DNA of 64,000 bases from assembly GCF_014323565.1 (NCBI RefSeq), contig NZ_CP058669.1, positions 2,259,501 through 2,323,500 on the forward strand, read 5' to 3'. Shown one piece after another: positions 25,369 through 35,180 of this stretch; within the stretch, counting starts at the first letter, position 1, and every line of letters starts with the position of its first letter. Origin of the DNA: Hyphobacterium sp. CCMP332 (lineage in GTDB: Bacteria; Pseudomonadota; Alphaproteobacteria; Caulobacterales; Maricaulaceae). A program made the translations under genes and the position numbers. The notes beneath the pieces were generated by a model that worked only from the letters and a program-made list of their open reading frames with translations, ran no database searches and had not been told where the DNA came from.

Positions 25369-26262
25369 TCAAGCCGGATTTGCTAACAACCGGTCAAGCG
25401 CGGCCGCAAAATGCGCGCCCATATACTCACCCTGTTCCGGATAGAGATAGGGCTCGATCAATTCCAGCTCCATCACCTTCCACCCCCCATCAGCGCCGCG
25501 CATCAGATCGACGCGGGCATAGAGCAACGGACCTGCAACCGACTCGAGCGCGGCATGGGCGATGGCCAGAGCATCCGCCGGAGGGTCAGCCTTCGCCTCT
25601 TTCGCGCCATACATCGATTGCGTGCGGTAATCCCCCGCCTTCGGCTTCTTGACGAGGCCATGAGAGAAAACCCGGTCGAAGAATAGCAGGGTCAGCTCGC
25701 CCTCAGTTTCCGCCGCCTTCAGGAAAGGCTGGATCAGGCAGGCCGCAGGCGGCAGGGCGCTGGCGTCCGGCAGGGCATCGCCCTTTTTCAGGCGCGCTTG
25801 CCGCCAGGCACTCGCGCCGATGCGGGGTTTGATGACGATGTCGTCGGTGTCCAGCGCGTCAAACGCGCTCCGGATGGAAGGCTCATCTGCCTGATCGGCC
25901 CAGACCGTCGGAATGGTGGCGATGCCCTGTTTGCTCAGATCCCGCAGATAGGATTTGTCGGAATTCCACCGGACAGTGCCAACCGGATTGAGTAGTCGGG
26001 TTGCCGCGCTGACCCTGTCCATGGTTTCGAGGAAAAGCGCCGGTTTTTCCATATAGTCCCAACACGTGCCGATAATGGCGGCCTCATAGGACGACAAATC
26101 AAGGTCAGGCGCGTCCCAGATCTGCTCTTCAAGCGCGATCAGGCGGTGTTTGCAGGCAGGGGCAAGCGCTGCAAATTCCAGCGTATGCTCCCACGCATCC
26201 TCGCGGGCATCGGCATGGGATTCCAGCATGCAGGTGGCGGTGAGAAAAGCGACGCGTTTCAT
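25369..26262 (-). CDS. ATP-grasp domain protein of unknown substrate
   Basis: 297 residues from ATG 26262. ATP-grasp features: NSDKSYLRDLSKQGIATIPT (start of the ATP-binding domain, about residue 103), VIKPRIGASA (about 147-156) and the metal-binding end MELELIEPYLYPEQGEY with its glutamates. Proteins of this type join a carboxylate to an amine or thiol, as glutathione synthetase does. The partner substrate is unknown and no biosynthetic genes are adjacent. Confidence 0.8.
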   Translation of the reverse strand: MKRVAFLTATCMLESHADAREDAWEHTLEFAALAPACKHRLIALEEQIWDAPDLDLSSYEAAIIGTCWDYMEKPALFLETMDRVSAATRLLNPVGTVRWNSDKSYLRDLSKQGIATIPTVWADQADEPSIRSAFDALDTDDIVIKPRIGASAWRQARLKKGDALPDASALPPAACLIQPFLKAAETEGELTLLFFDRVFSHGLVKKPKAGDYRTQSMYGAKEAKADPPADALAIAHAALESVAGPLLYARVDLMRGADGGWKVMELELIEPYLYPEQGEYMGAHFAAALDRLLANPA

Positions 26263-26371
26263 GCAAAACCGGTTAGCGCGCGCAAGCACAGCCCGCAAGC
26301 TTGCCGCGCGGTTGAGGCCGCGCTAAGGCCGGGGCAGAAAACCCGTTAGCGTTAATGCGCAGGAGCCGGAA

Positions 26372-27376
26372 ATGAGCCAGCACGTCTATGATGTTATCGG
26401 TGTCGGGAACGCCATCGTTGATGTGATCGCCTCGTGCGACGATGCCTTTCTGACAGAACAGAATATCGAAAAGGGCGCGATGACCCTGATCGATGAAGCC
26501 CGCGCCAGGGAGCTTTACGCCGCCATGGCGCCCGGCAAGGAAGTGTCGGGCGGGTCCGCCGCCAATACACTTGCCGGCATCGCCTCATTCGGTGGGCGCG
26601 GAGCCTATATCGGAAAAGTATCCGGCGATGAGCTCGGTGAAATTTTTCGGCACGATCTGAATGCGGCCGGGGTGGATTACAAAACAGCTCCGCTGGTCGA
26701 CGGACCGTTGACGGCGCGCTGCCTGATCAATGTCACACCCGACGCCCAGCGTTCCATGTCGACCTTTCTGGGCGCATCGGTGTTCTTTTCCGAAGAAGAT
26801 ATTGATGCCGACAAGATCGCGGCCGCGCGCATCACCTATCTGGAGGGTTATCTGTTTGACCGTGACGAAGCCAAGGAAGCCTTTGTCAAAGCAGCAGAAA
26901 TTGCCAAGGCCGCCAATCGTCTCACATCGTTGACCCTGTCCGACAGCTTCTGTGTCGACCGTCACCGTGCCGCCTTCCGGCAACTCGTGCGCAACCATGT
27001 CGATATTCTGTTTGCCAATGAAGCCGAGCTGGTTTCGCTATACGAAGCCGACAGTTTCGACGCCGCTCTGGACGCTGTGAAGGCAGAGACCCGGATTGCC
27101 GCGATCACGCGCTCGGAAAAAGGCGCGGTTCTGATCGACAGGGGGGATACGCTCGCCATACCCGCTGAGCCTGTGAGCCAGATAGTCGACACAACAGGCG
27201 CAGGTGACCTGTTCGCGGCCGGAATGTTAACCGGACTCGCAAAGGGCCTTGATCTTGAGACGGCGGGCCGCCTTGGTGCCATCGCTGCCGCCGAGATCAT
27301 TTCTCACATCGGCGCGCGCCCGAATATCAACCTGAAAGACCTGGCTGAATCAAAAGGTATAGATCTGTCGGGCTGA
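26372..27376 (+). CDS. PfkB-family sugar kinase, adenosine kinase type
   Basis: 334 residues. PfkB signatures: VSGGSAANTLAGIASFGGRGAYIGKVSGDELG at about 58-90 and the ATP/anion-hole motif DTTGAGDLFAAGMLTG at about 272-287, with the catalytic Asp. The length and N-terminus match the alphaproteobacterial group annotated as adenosine kinase. Ribokinase or another nucleoside specificity is possible. Confidence 0.85.
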   Translation: MSQHVYDVIGVGNAIVDVIASCDDAFLTEQNIEKGAMTLIDEARARELYAAMAPGKEVSGGSAANTLAGIASFGGRGAYIGKVSGDELGEIFRHDLNAAGVDYKTAPLVDGPLTARCLINVTPDAQRSMSTFLGASVFFSEEDIDADKIAAARITYLEGYLFDRDEAKEAFVKAAEIAKAANRLTSLTLSDSFCVDRHRAAFRQLVRNHVDILFANEAELVSLYEADSFDAALDAVKAETRIAAITRSEKGAVLIDRGDTLAIPAEPVSQIVDTTGAGDLFAAGMLTGLAKGLDLETAGRLGAIAAAEIISHIGARPNINLKDLAESKGIDLSG

Positions 27377-27605
27377 TCCCAAGTATTTCGTGGTTGTTAA
27401 CCGCACTCTTCAAATGCTGGCACAGTCCGTTAACGAAACCTGATTGCGGTTTTAACCGTGTTTCAAACCCTTTCTGCCATCTTGTCCCCAACGAGAAGAA
27501 TAATCTCCGGGTGGTAGGACATGTTTCCAAGTGGTTTGAACGACCTTTTTGCGTCTGAAAGCTGCATGTCTGCGCCGGCCCGGACCAGCTGACCAAAGGC
27601 GCGCC

Positions 27606-29705
27606 ATGGCACCGCTTCACAGTCTGATTTCACGTTTCATGCGTTCACTCGTCATGAAGTTTACCCTCATGACGGCTTTGCTCATGATCGGCACGGCGAC
27701 ATTCCTGCTTGTGATCGAAAACCGGAATGATCGTCAGCAAAATGAATCTGTACTGATCGAGCGCGCCGGGATGAAGGCCCAGATCCTCGCACTCAACGTC
27801 TCGGATGATATTCTGGCCGACGACCGGGCGCGATTGCAGTCTCGAGTGTCCAGCCTCGTGGAACGCGCTGATGTTACAGAGGCATTCATTGCCGATGCGC
27901 GACGCCGTACGCTGGTTCACAGTGACCCTGCCGCTTTCAGCCAATCCGGTCTGGCGACAGATCCGCTTGTGGTGATGGCTTTGGGGTCGGGTGAAACGCG
28001 TTCGGAAATCAGAGGCAATTCGGTTTATGTCGCCGCCCCTATCTACAGCTCGGCAAATCGCCTTGTGGGGGTTGTCTATACCCAATCGCCCATGGATGAG
28101 CTTCATGCCGCCTCGCGCGCATCCCTGCAGCGCCATGTCCTCACGGCCACTCTGGCCCTGTTGATCTTCCTGCCGATTGCGGGCGCGCTCGTTTACTGGT
28201 CCTTGCGTCCAATCGCCCGCCTGACGGATGCGGCGCGGACCGCATCGTCCAAATCCCTGGATGTCCGCATCAACGTCAAAACCGGTGATGAGCTGGAAGT
28301 ACTCGCCAATGCCTTTAACCGCATGCTGTCGCGGATCGATTCCAATCTGAAACGGATTCACCGCCTCGCTTATGTCGACATGGTGACGGAACTGCCCAAT
28401 CGCGAACGTTTCCGCAAGGAAGTGGAGCGCGTGACGCGCAATGCGGTTGAAGAGGAAACCAGCGGCGCGGTGCTCTTTCTCGATCTCGATCGGTTCAAGC
28501 GGGTCAATGACTCCCTCGGGATTGGCGAGGGCGACAAGCTGCTCGAAATGGTGGCAAGACGCTTGCGCGAAGCGGCCCGGGGACATGATCTCGCCCGCGG
28601 CGGTGAGGGCGAGCCGTCAATGGTCGCGCGCCTCGGCGGAGACGAATTTACGGTTCTCGTGCCCAACGTTGAAAATTCGGCAGACGTGGCCCGCTATGCC
28701 CAGCAGATCATCTCGGCCATACGCCGCCCCTTTGATGTGTCTGGCCATCAGGTCTTCCTCGGCGTGAGTGTCGGTATCGCAGTCTTTCCTCAGGATGGTG
28801 CCGAACCCGAAAGTCTGCTGCGTCATGCCGATCTGGCCATGGCCCATGCAAAGGATACGGGCGGGAATGCCGCGCATTTCTTCGAACCAAAGATGAACCA
28901 GGCGGCTTTCGAACGTCTGGTGCTCGAAAACGAATTGCGCGATGCCGTCAAGCTGGACCAGCTCGTCGTCTACTACCAGCCGAAGGTCCGCATGAGCGAT
29001 GGTATCATCGAAGGATCGGAAGCACTGGTGCGCTGGAATCACCCGGCCTCGGGACTTCTGACGCCCGGTCATTTTATCGAAGCCGCCGAAGAATCCGGCC
29101 TGATTGTGGAGATCGGGGACTGGGTGATGCGTAACGCTTGCCGTCAGGCAGCGGAATGGACCAGCAATGGATTGCGCCTGCCCGTTGCCGTCAACGTATC
29201 GGCCATGCAATTCGAGCGTCCGGGCTTTGCCGACAATGTCATGGAAATTCTCGAGCATACCGGACTTCCCCCGGAATTGCTCGAAATCGAACTCACGGAA
29301 TCCATCGCGATGCGGGATCCGCAGCGCGTCATTGATCAGGTCCAGCCCCTTCGCGATCGCGGTGTGAAATTCGCCATTGATGACTTTGGCACGGGTCACT
29401 CTTCGCTGTCTTACCTGACGCGGATGCCGTTTGACGTTTTCAAGATCGACCAGAGTTTTGTCCGGTCGATGTCGCAGGATCCGCACTCGCGCGCCGTGGT
29501 CGAAACCATTCTGGCCCTCGCCAAGGCGCTGAAACTCAAAACCGTCGCCGAAGGCGTGGAAACCACCGAACAGCTGGCCGCCCTCCGTGAAGACGGCGCC
29601 ACGCTGGCACAGGGCTATCTCTTCTCGAGACCGGTTCCGGCAAAAGATTTTGAAATCTATGCCCGAAACAGTCTGGCCGATGAAATCAAGGCGGTCAGCG
29701 CCTGA
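27606..29705 (+). CDS. Membrane GGDEF-EAL cyclic-di-GMP enzyme with HAMP domain
   Basis: 699 residues. Membrane helix at about 17-38, periplasmic sensor to about 175, second helix 178-200, HAMP to about 252, GGDEF domain with intact GGDEF, EAL domain with EALVRW and DDFGTGHSSLSYL. Both active sites keep their signature residues, so either making or breaking c-di-GMP is possible. The inhibitory I-site is absent: the four residues five positions before GGDEF read GEPS rather than RxxD. Monocistronic, with a 229-base upstream region rich in GTTAA/TTAACC motifs. Confidence 0.92.
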   Translation: MAPLHSLISRFMRSLVMKFTLMTALLMIGTATFLLVIENRNDRQQNESVLIERAGMKAQILALNVSDDILADDRARLQSRVSSLVERADVTEAFIADARRRTLVHSDPAAFSQSGLATDPLVVMALGSGETRSEIRGNSVYVAAPIYSSANRLVGVVYTQSPMDELHAASRASLQRHVLTATLALLIFLPIAGALVYWSLRPIARLTDAARTASSKSLDVRINVKTGDELEVLANAFNRMLSRIDSNLKRIHRLAYVDMVTELPNRERFRKEVERVTRNAVEEETSGAVLFLDLDRFKRVNDSLGIGEGDKLLEMVARRLREAARGHDLARGGEGEPSMVARLGGDEFTVLVPNVENSADVARYAQQIISAIRRPFDVSGHQVFLGVSVGIAVFPQDGAEPESLLRHADLAMAHAKDTGGNAAHFFEPKMNQAAFERLVLENELRDAVKLDQLVVYYQPKVRMSDGIIEGSEALVRWNHPASGLLTPGHFIEAAEESGLIVEIGDWVMRNACRQAAEWTSNGLRLPVAVNVSAMQFERPGFADNVMEILEHTGLPPELLEIELTESIAMRDPQRVIDQVQPLRDRGVKFAIDDFGTGHSSLSYLTRMPFDVFKIDQSFVRSMSQDPHSRAVVETILALAKALKLKTVAEGVETTEQLAALREDGATLAQGYLFSRPVPAKDFEIYARNSLADEIKAVSA

Positions 29706-29714
29706 TCATCGGGC

Positions 29715-29742
29715 CTTGACGGAAAGTCATCACCCCCCGACT
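29715..29742 (+). promoter_or_regulatory. Weak heat-shock-like promoter before hslV
   Basis: CTTGAC at 29715-29720 and a CCCCCCGACT block ending at 29742 resemble the E. coli sigma-32 pattern (CTTGAA, CCCCATNT). The alphaproteobacterial -10 pattern CYTATNT is not matched. Confidence 0.25.
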
Positions 29743-29769
29743 CTGCACTGACAAGGTGTGGAGCAATTC

Positions 29770-30330
29770 ATGACAAAAACCGACAACACCCCGGGCTGGC
29801 GTGGCACCACGATACTGGGCGTGCGCAAGGGCGAAAAATTTGTGCTCGCGGGGGATGGCCAGGTCTCGGTCGGCCCGACCATCATGAAGGGCAATGCGAA
29901 AAAGGTTCGCCGTCTGGCCGACGGAAAGGTTGTCGCCGGATTTGCCGGCGCAACCGCGGACGCCTTCGCCCTGTTCGAGCGGCTTGAATCGAAGCTTGAA
30001 AAACATTCCGGCCATCTGGCGCGGGCCTGTGTCGAGCTCGCCAAGGACTGGCGGACAGATCGCTATCTGCGCCGTCTCGATGCCATGCTGATTGTCGGCG
30101 ACAGGGACGCCACCTTTCTGATCACCGGTGCCGGAGATGTCCTTGAACCGGAAGATGGCGTGGTCGCCGTCGGATCCGGCGGGAATTATGCATTGTCAGC
30201 GGCCCGTGCGCTGATCGAATATGAAGACGATGCCGAAGCCCTTGCCCGCAAGGCCATGGCGATTGCCGCCCGCATCTGCGTCTACACCAATGACCAGTTG
30301 ACGATTGAAGTAATCAACACCGATGACTGA
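29770..30330 (+). CDS. hslV: ATP-dependent protease subunit HslV
   Basis: 186 residues from ATG 29770 (GTGGAG six bases before). The catalytic threonine follows a 12-residue propeptide: [12 protein letters not shown] then [33 protein letters not shown] and [14 protein letters not shown] are family hallmarks. HslV forms the proteolytic core fed by HslU. Unlike in many genomes, hslU does not follow directly; an inverted VOC gene lies between. Confidence 0.96.
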   Translation: MTKTDNTPGWRGTTILGVRKGEKFVLAGDGQVSVGPTIMKGNAKKVRRLADGKVVAGFAGATADAFALFERLESKLEKHSGHLARACVELAKDWRTDRYLRRLDAMLIVGDRDATFLITGAGDVLEPEDGVVAVGSGGNYALSAARALIEYEDDAEALARKAMAIAARICVYTNDQLTIEVINTDD

Positions 30331-30762
30331 TTATCGTGCAAGAATCTGATCGTCATTGCGGAAGCTCTTGAATTCCAGCGCATTGCCGCTGGGATCAATG
30401 ACAAAAAAGGTGCCCTGTTCGCCCGCCAGACCCTTGAACCGCACATAGGGCTCGATCAGGAAATCGGCACCGCCGGTTTTCAGGCTCTCCGCCAGATTCT
30501 CCCAATCGGTCCAGTCCATAAGCAAACCGAAATGCCGGACCGGGACTTTCTTGCCGTCAACATCATTGGCAATGGCGCCGCCGCACTCCTCCGGCGCATA
30601 ATGCGCCACGATCTGATGGCCAAAAAGATCAAAGTCTATCCAGTGACCGGGGTCCTCACGGCCTTCCGGGCAGGCCAGCAAGCCGCCATAGAAGCCGCGG
30701 GCGGCCTCCAGATCATGAACCGGAAAAGCCAGATGAAAGCGGGGTCGTGACGGGTTTGACAT
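30331..30762 (-). CDS. VOC (glyoxalase/dioxygenase superfamily) protein
   Basis: 143 residues. FHLAFPVHDLEAARGFYGGLLAC at the N-terminus and FFVIDPSGNALEFKSF at the C-terminus mark the two betaalphabetabetabeta halves; a histidine and a glutamate at metal positions are present. Substrate unknown. It is encoded opposite to hslV and hslU, its stop abutting the hslV stop. Confidence 0.82.
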   Translation of the reverse strand: MSNPSRPRFHLAFPVHDLEAARGFYGGLLACPEGREDPGHWIDFDLFGHQIVAHYAPEECGGAIANDVDGKKVPVRHFGLLMDWTDWENLAESLKTGGADFLIEPYVRFKGLAGEQGTFFVIDPSGNALEFKSFRNDDQILAR

Positions 30763-30847
30763 AAAAATCCTCAGCTGCGGGATTTGTGGAAGCCGGTATG
30801 GCAGACTACATGGATGAGAGAATTAAACCGGAAAGCCCGCCCTGCCC

Positions 30848-32152
30848 ATGACTGATTTTTCGCCCCGCGAGATTGTTTCGGAACTCGACCGTTTTATCAT
30901 CGGTCAGAAAGACGCCAAGCGCGCCGTTGCCATTGCTCTGCGCAATCGCTGGCGCCGCAGCCAGCTGGAACCCGGCCTGCGCGAAGAGGTCACACCGAAA
31001 AATATCCTGATGATCGGACCCACGGGCGTCGGCAAGACCGAAATATCGCGCCGTCTGGCCAAGCTCGCGAAAGCCCCTTTTCTGAAGGTGGAAGCCACCA
31101 AATTTACCGAAGTGGGTTATGTCGGCCGGGACGTCGACCAGATTGCCCGCGACCTGGTCGAAATTGCCATTGGCTTGGTGCGGGATGAAAAGCGCGAAAG
31201 CGTCCGGGCACGGGCTCACAAGGCAGCCGAAGACCGCGTCCTGAAAGCTCTGGTCGGGAGCACGGCCAGCGACGCGACAAAAGACAGCTTCCGCAAGAAG
31301 CTGCGCGATGGCGAACTGGACGACAAGGAGATCGAGATCGAGATCGCTGACAATTCATCTCCTTTCCAGCAATTGGATATTCCGGGAATGCCCGGTGGGG
31401 CGGGCGTCCTGAATCTCTCCGACATGTTTGGAAAGGGTATGGGCGGAAAATCCAAGAAAATCCGCACGACGGTCAAGGCCGCCTACGAGCCCCTGATTGC
31501 CGAGGAAGCCGACAAGCTGATTGACGAAAGCGCTATTGCCACCGAAGCAATCCATCTGGTTGAAAACGACGGAATCGTGTTTCTGGACGAGGTCGACAAG
31601 ATCACGGCGCGGTCCGATGCAAGAGGCGCTGATGTCAGCCGCGAAGGCGTGCAGCGCGACCTCCTGCCCCTGATTGAGGGAACGACTGTAACAACCAAGC
31701 ATGGCCCCGTGAAGACTGACCACATCCTGTTTATTGCATCCGGTGCATTCCATGTCGCCAAGCCCTCCGACATGCTCCCGGAATTGCAGGGCCGTTTACC
31801 CATAAGGGTAGAGCTGCGGGCTCTGACCAAGGACGATTTCAAACGCATCCTGACCGAACCGGAAGCCAGTCTGATCAAGCAATATACAGCCTTGATGGGA
31901 ACAGAGGGGGTGACGCTCGAATTCACGGACGATGCGATTGATGAAATCGCCGGCCTCGCCGCATCCGTCAATGAAAGCGTCGAGAATATCGGTGCCCGGC
32001 GGCTTCAGACCGTTATGGAAAAACTGGTGGAGGAAATTTCCTTCACGGCATCGGACCGGGCGGGAGAAACCATCGGGATCGATCGTGAATTTGTCCGTAA
32101 AACCGTCGGCGAACTCGCGGCAGATACGGATTTGTCGAAATTTATTCTCTAG
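30848..32152 (+). CDS. hslU: HslU ATPase subunit of the HslVU protease
   Basis: 434 residues, usual length. Opens with [24 protein letters not shown]; Walker [10 protein letters not shown] near residue 57; Walker [11 protein letters not shown] near 240; the I domain lies between. The C-terminus ends DLSKFIL, the tail that docks into HslV. Unfolds substrates for HslV. The stop shares CTAG with the convergent Smr gene. Confidence 0.97.
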   Translation: MTDFSPREIVSELDRFIIGQKDAKRAVAIALRNRWRRSQLEPGLREEVTPKNILMIGPTGVGKTEISRRLAKLAKAPFLKVEATKFTEVGYVGRDVDQIARDLVEIAIGLVRDEKRESVRARAHKAAEDRVLKALVGSTASDATKDSFRKKLRDGELDDKEIEIEIADNSSPFQQLDIPGMPGGAGVLNLSDMFGKGMGGKSKKIRTTVKAAYEPLIAEEADKLIDESAIATEAIHLVENDGIVFLDEVDKITARSDARGADVSREGVQRDLLPLIEGTTVTTKHGPVKTDHILFIASGAFHVAKPSDMLPELQGRLPIRVELRALTKDDFKRILTEPEASLIKQYTALMGTEGVTLEFTDDAIDEIAGLAASVNESVENIGARRLQTVMEKLVEEISFTASDRAGETIGIDREFVRKTVGELAADTDLSKFIL

Positions 32153-32697
32153 CCCGTTCGGATCATTACATAAAAGGCACCGTCACCGCCATGCCGGCGA
32201 TGCGCCCCGGCATAACCCGAGACCAGATGGCGGAGCTCCGGCTCTGCGAGCCATTCCGGAAAGCGGCGGCGGATAATCCCCGGCGCGTCTTCGCCAGGCT
32301 CGCGATCGCGCGCTCCGGCCTTTCCCTTGCCAGTGATCACCAGCACTGCCCGAAACCCGCGTGACCGGGCCGCATGCAGAAAGTGACCCAGAGACGTCCG
32401 GGCCGCAGCTTGCGTCATGCCATGAAGATCGATCCGGGCGTCAATCTCGACGCGGCCCCGCCGCAAGCGGCGCTCGGCAGAGCGGTCAGCGGGCGGCGGC
32501 TTGGTGCCGGGAATAACGGGCCTGGGCTTTGTCGGCGGACGCGATTGACCCGGACCGGTTGTCGCTGACGAGGTCGGCAACGCCTTGAGGTCCGCATCCT
32601 TATCCGGCTCATCGCGCGAGGTATGTAACGGCGTGACACTCCGGGTCACTTTTCGCCAGATCTGACGCTCTTCCGGTTTCAGTCCACGCCCACTCAT
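32149..32697 (-). CDS. Smr/MutS2-type endonuclease domain protein
   Basis: 182 residues. A basic, proline-rich N-terminus (about 1-85) leads to a Smr domain with [17 protein letters not shown] and [10 protein letters not shown]. Stand-alone Smr proteins nick DNA or RNA. A group with this layout next to mltA and Tim44-like genes is common in alphaproteobacteria; the biological role is open. The ATG overlaps the mltA stop by four bases. Confidence 0.88.
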   Translation of the reverse strand: MSGRGLKPEERQIWRKVTRSVTPLHTSRDEPDKDADLKALPTSSATTGPGQSRPPTKPRPVIPGTKPPPADRSAERRLRRGRVEIDARIDLHGMTQAAARTSLGHFLHAARSRGFRAVLVITGKGKAGARDREPGEDAPGIIRRRFPEWLAEPELRHLVSGYAGAHRRHGGDGAFYVMIRTG

Positions 32698-33929
32698 GCC
32701 GGTTGCAGCAGGGATTCAGCAACGGCGTGTGGCAAAAGAACGATCCATTCAGACCGGGACCGCGTCGAGCCTGCCCGCCGTTCCGCCACCTCTCCCCAGC
32801 CATAGAAGAAATCACCGCGCATCGGTCCGCGGATCGCGCCGCCCGTGTCCTGTGTCACCATCAACCCGGTCCAGCCCGGAGCATCGGGCAGGTCAGCGCT
32901 CAACACGACCGGTACACCATAGGGCAGAAATTCCGGATCAACGGCAATGGAGGCCATGGGCGTCAGTGGGAGGCCCGCCGCGCCGCGCGGCCCCAGCTCC
33001 GGATCAGAAAGGCTTTCCAGACCAAAGAAGACGTAGCGGGGATTGACGGCGAAGAGCTCCGCTGTTGCGTCCGGGCCGTGCTCATTCAACCAGGCTTCGA
33101 TGCCGGCCTTGGACGCCTGATGCAGTTCCAGCTCGCCGCGCGCCACCAATTCCCTCCCGATAGACACATAGGGCTGGCCATTATGAGCGGAAAACGCGGC
33201 GCGAACCGTTTCCCCGTCGGCAAAGACCAGACGCCCGGACCCCTGTATCTGAAGGAAGAAGACATCAATCGGTCGGCCCCAGGCCAGCGGCTCGCCAGCA
33301 TTTTCAATCTCGATGGCATCACGCTCCCGGTAGGGCACGAAGCGACTGCCCTCGACGCGCCCCATCACGCGCAGTCCGGCCAGCTCGTCAGAAAATGCGC
33401 CCAGATCGGCGGACAGCAAATCATCCGGCCGCTGGCGTATCGGCTGGACAAACGCGCCCTCGCGGTGTCGGCGCACCTCCACTTCCGGCTCATAATATCC
33501 TGTCAGAAGGCCGGAATCGGCTTCATTGGTGGTGACACGCACCGGCACAAAGCGGGTTTCAAAATAGGCACGCGGATTGCCGGCGTCCCGCTCGCGGCAC
33601 ACACTCTGCCAGTCACCCACACGACCGCCAATGCGGGCGCGCGGGGACATGGGCGTGTCAGCCGGCAGCTGGCCGAGCGAAATACAGGAGCGGACGAAGG
33701 CCGTATAGGCGGACGACACATCCAGGTCCGGCCAGGTCAGGACGTCTGCCCAGTCCAGCAACTGAAATTGAAGGCTGGTGTCCACGACCGGGTCAGGCGG
33801 CAAATCCGGGACGGAATCCGGCTCGGGGCCGTCCTGAGGCGTGCACGACAATAATATCAGGGAAAGCGCGAGCGCGCTAAGCGGTCTTGACGCCCGCCAG
33901 CTTCCAGTTGGGGTCACGGCTGTCAGCAT
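32694..33929 (-). CDS. mltA: Membrane-bound lytic transglycosylase A
   Basis: Cleaves peptidoglycan glycan strands. 411 residues from ATG 33929. The lipobox LLSC follows a hydrophobic stretch; then LLTGYYEPEVEV, VFFLQIQGSGRLV and the 3D domain at the C-terminus with VTQDTGGAIRGPMRGDFFYGWG, which carries the catalytic Asp. The start is unsure: any start that keeps the signal peptide overlaps the Tim44-like gene by about 30-80 bases. Confidence 0.92.
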   Translation of the reverse strand: MLTAVTPTGSWRASRPLSALALSLILLSCTPQDGPEPDSVPDLPPDPVVDTSLQFQLLDWADVLTWPDLDVSSAYTAFVRSCISLGQLPADTPMSPRARIGGRVGDWQSVCRERDAGNPRAYFETRFVPVRVTTNEADSGLLTGYYEPEVEVRRHREGAFVQPIRQRPDDLLSADLGAFSDELAGLRVMGRVEGSRFVPYRERDAIEIENAGEPLAWGRPIDVFFLQIQGSGRLVFADGETVRAAFSAHNGQPYVSIGRELVARGELELHQASKAGIEAWLNEHGPDATAELFAVNPRYVFFGLESLSDPELGPRGAAGLPLTPMASIAVDPEFLPYGVPVVLSADLPDAPGWTGLMVTQDTGGAIRGPMRGDFFYGWGEVAERRAGSTRSRSEWIVLLPHAVAESLLQPA

Positions 33930-34479
33930 CCTTTTCAAAGGTCCAGATCTCCTCAACCGTGTTCAATCGCGTCAGATCACCCGAAACACGCTGCCCGTCA
34001 TGATCTTTCGTTTCCGTTGAGATATCCGCCTTGAAACGCACTTTTACGGTAAACAACTGACCATTCCGGAAACTTTCGAGAATTTCGCTTTCAGCGATGC
34101 GGTCAATTTCGGTCACACTGGTCTGTTGACGCTGTTCCCGGTCGGCAATCGCCTTCTCGTACCGGCTGAAAACCTTGGGGGTCAAAAGAGGCTTCAGCGC
34201 CGCGCGGTCGCCCCTGGCAAAGCCTTCAACGACCAGCGCATAGGCCTTCCGGGCGCCGTCAATAAACAGGGCCGGATCCATATCAACCACCCATCTGGAC
34301 GCCACGTCTCCATCCGTCATCGCCGGAGAAAGCTCCTTTGGGGGCTGGGTTTCTTCTGATGCGGGCGTGACCGGACGCAAATCCGGTGTATGGCCCGTTT
34401 TCCGGCCCAGCACCATATAGAGGCGATAGCCAAAAAAGGCGGCAGCACCGGCGGCAATGAGGAGGGTAATCAGCTCCAT
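33877..34479 (-). CDS. Tim44/TimA domain protein, membrane-anchored
   Basis: 200 residues. One N-terminal membrane helix (residues 4-20), a Pro/Glu linker, and a Tim44-like domain from about 65 (DPALFIDGARKAYALVVEGFARGDRAALKPLLTPKVFSRY) ending VEEIWTFEKD-x-RDPNWKLAGVKTA. Mitochondrial Tim44 tethers Hsp70 to the import channel; the bacterial homologue is inner-membrane-associated with an unclear role. Divergent from secB, as in many alphaproteobacteria. Confidence 0.9.
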   Translation of the reverse strand: MELITLLIAAGAAAFFGYRLYMVLGRKTGHTPDLRPVTPASEETQPPKELSPAMTDGDVASRWVVDMDPALFIDGARKAYALVVEGFARGDRAALKPLLTPKVFSRYEKAIADREQRQQTSVTEIDRIAESEILESFRNGQLFTVKVRFKADISTETKDHDGQRVSGDLTRLNTVEEIWTFEKDADSRDPNWKLAGVKTA

Positions 34480-34651
34480 GGAAAGATTCAGTCTCCGCTA
34501 AAATGAATTTGGTTCATAACATAGGGCGGCGTGAAGTGTGAGTCAGCCCGCAGCGGCTGTCTTGCTCCCGCCTCGTGCACATGTTACCCGCCCGCCTTCC
34601 CTTGAACGCCCGGACAGGCCGGGCCTTCGCTTTCGGGTTGGAGAGACAATC

Positions 34652-35170
34652 ATGGCCGATACGCCAGAAACAGGCGCGACACCGCCACAAAACGACCAAC
34701 AGAATATACCGCAAATGCGGATACTGGCCCAGTATATCAAGGACTTGTCCTTTGAGAATCCGGGCGCACCGGCAACACTTCGCTCCAACCAGGCCCAGCC
34801 GAATATTGACCTGAATATTGATGTTCAGGCCAAGGCTCTGGAAGGCAATTCCTTTGAAGTCGCCATTATCATGTCCGCCCGGGCACAAAGAGGTGAGGAG
34901 ACCACCTTCATCTGCGAACTGACCTATTGTGGCCTGTTCGATCTGGTGAATTTTGACGATGTCTCGCGCCAACCCATGCTGCTGGTGGAATGTCCGCGCC
35001 TGATTTTCCCGTATGCGCGCCGCGTCTTTGCCGATGCGACCCGCGACGGGGGCTTCCCGCCACTGATGCTGGAGCCAATCGATTTTGCAGGTCTGTATCG
35101 CCAGCAGCTCGCCAAACAACAGGCCGCAGCCGGTGCGACGCCGCCAAATGGCGACGCACCCGTGCAGTAG
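34652..35170 (+). CDS. secB: Protein-export chaperone SecB
   Basis: 172 residues from ATG 34652 (GGAGAGA before it). QMRILAQYIKDLSFENPGAP at about 21-40, IDLNIDVQAKAL and CPRLIFPYARRVFADATRDGGFPPLMLEPIDF are highly characteristic. Binds unfolded preproteins and hands them to SecA. The upstream in-frame extension from 34538 is not conserved and overlaps the promoter region. Converges on dnaQ. Confidence 0.97.
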   Translation: MADTPETGATPPQNDQQNIPQMRILAQYIKDLSFENPGAPATLRSNQAQPNIDLNIDVQAKALEGNSFEVAIIMSARAQRGEETTFICELTYCGLFDLVNFDDVSRQPMLLVECPRLIFPYARRVFADATRDGGFPPLMLEPIDFAGLYRQQLAKQQAAAGATPPNGDAPVQ

Positions 35171-35180
35171 ATCGGACGGA

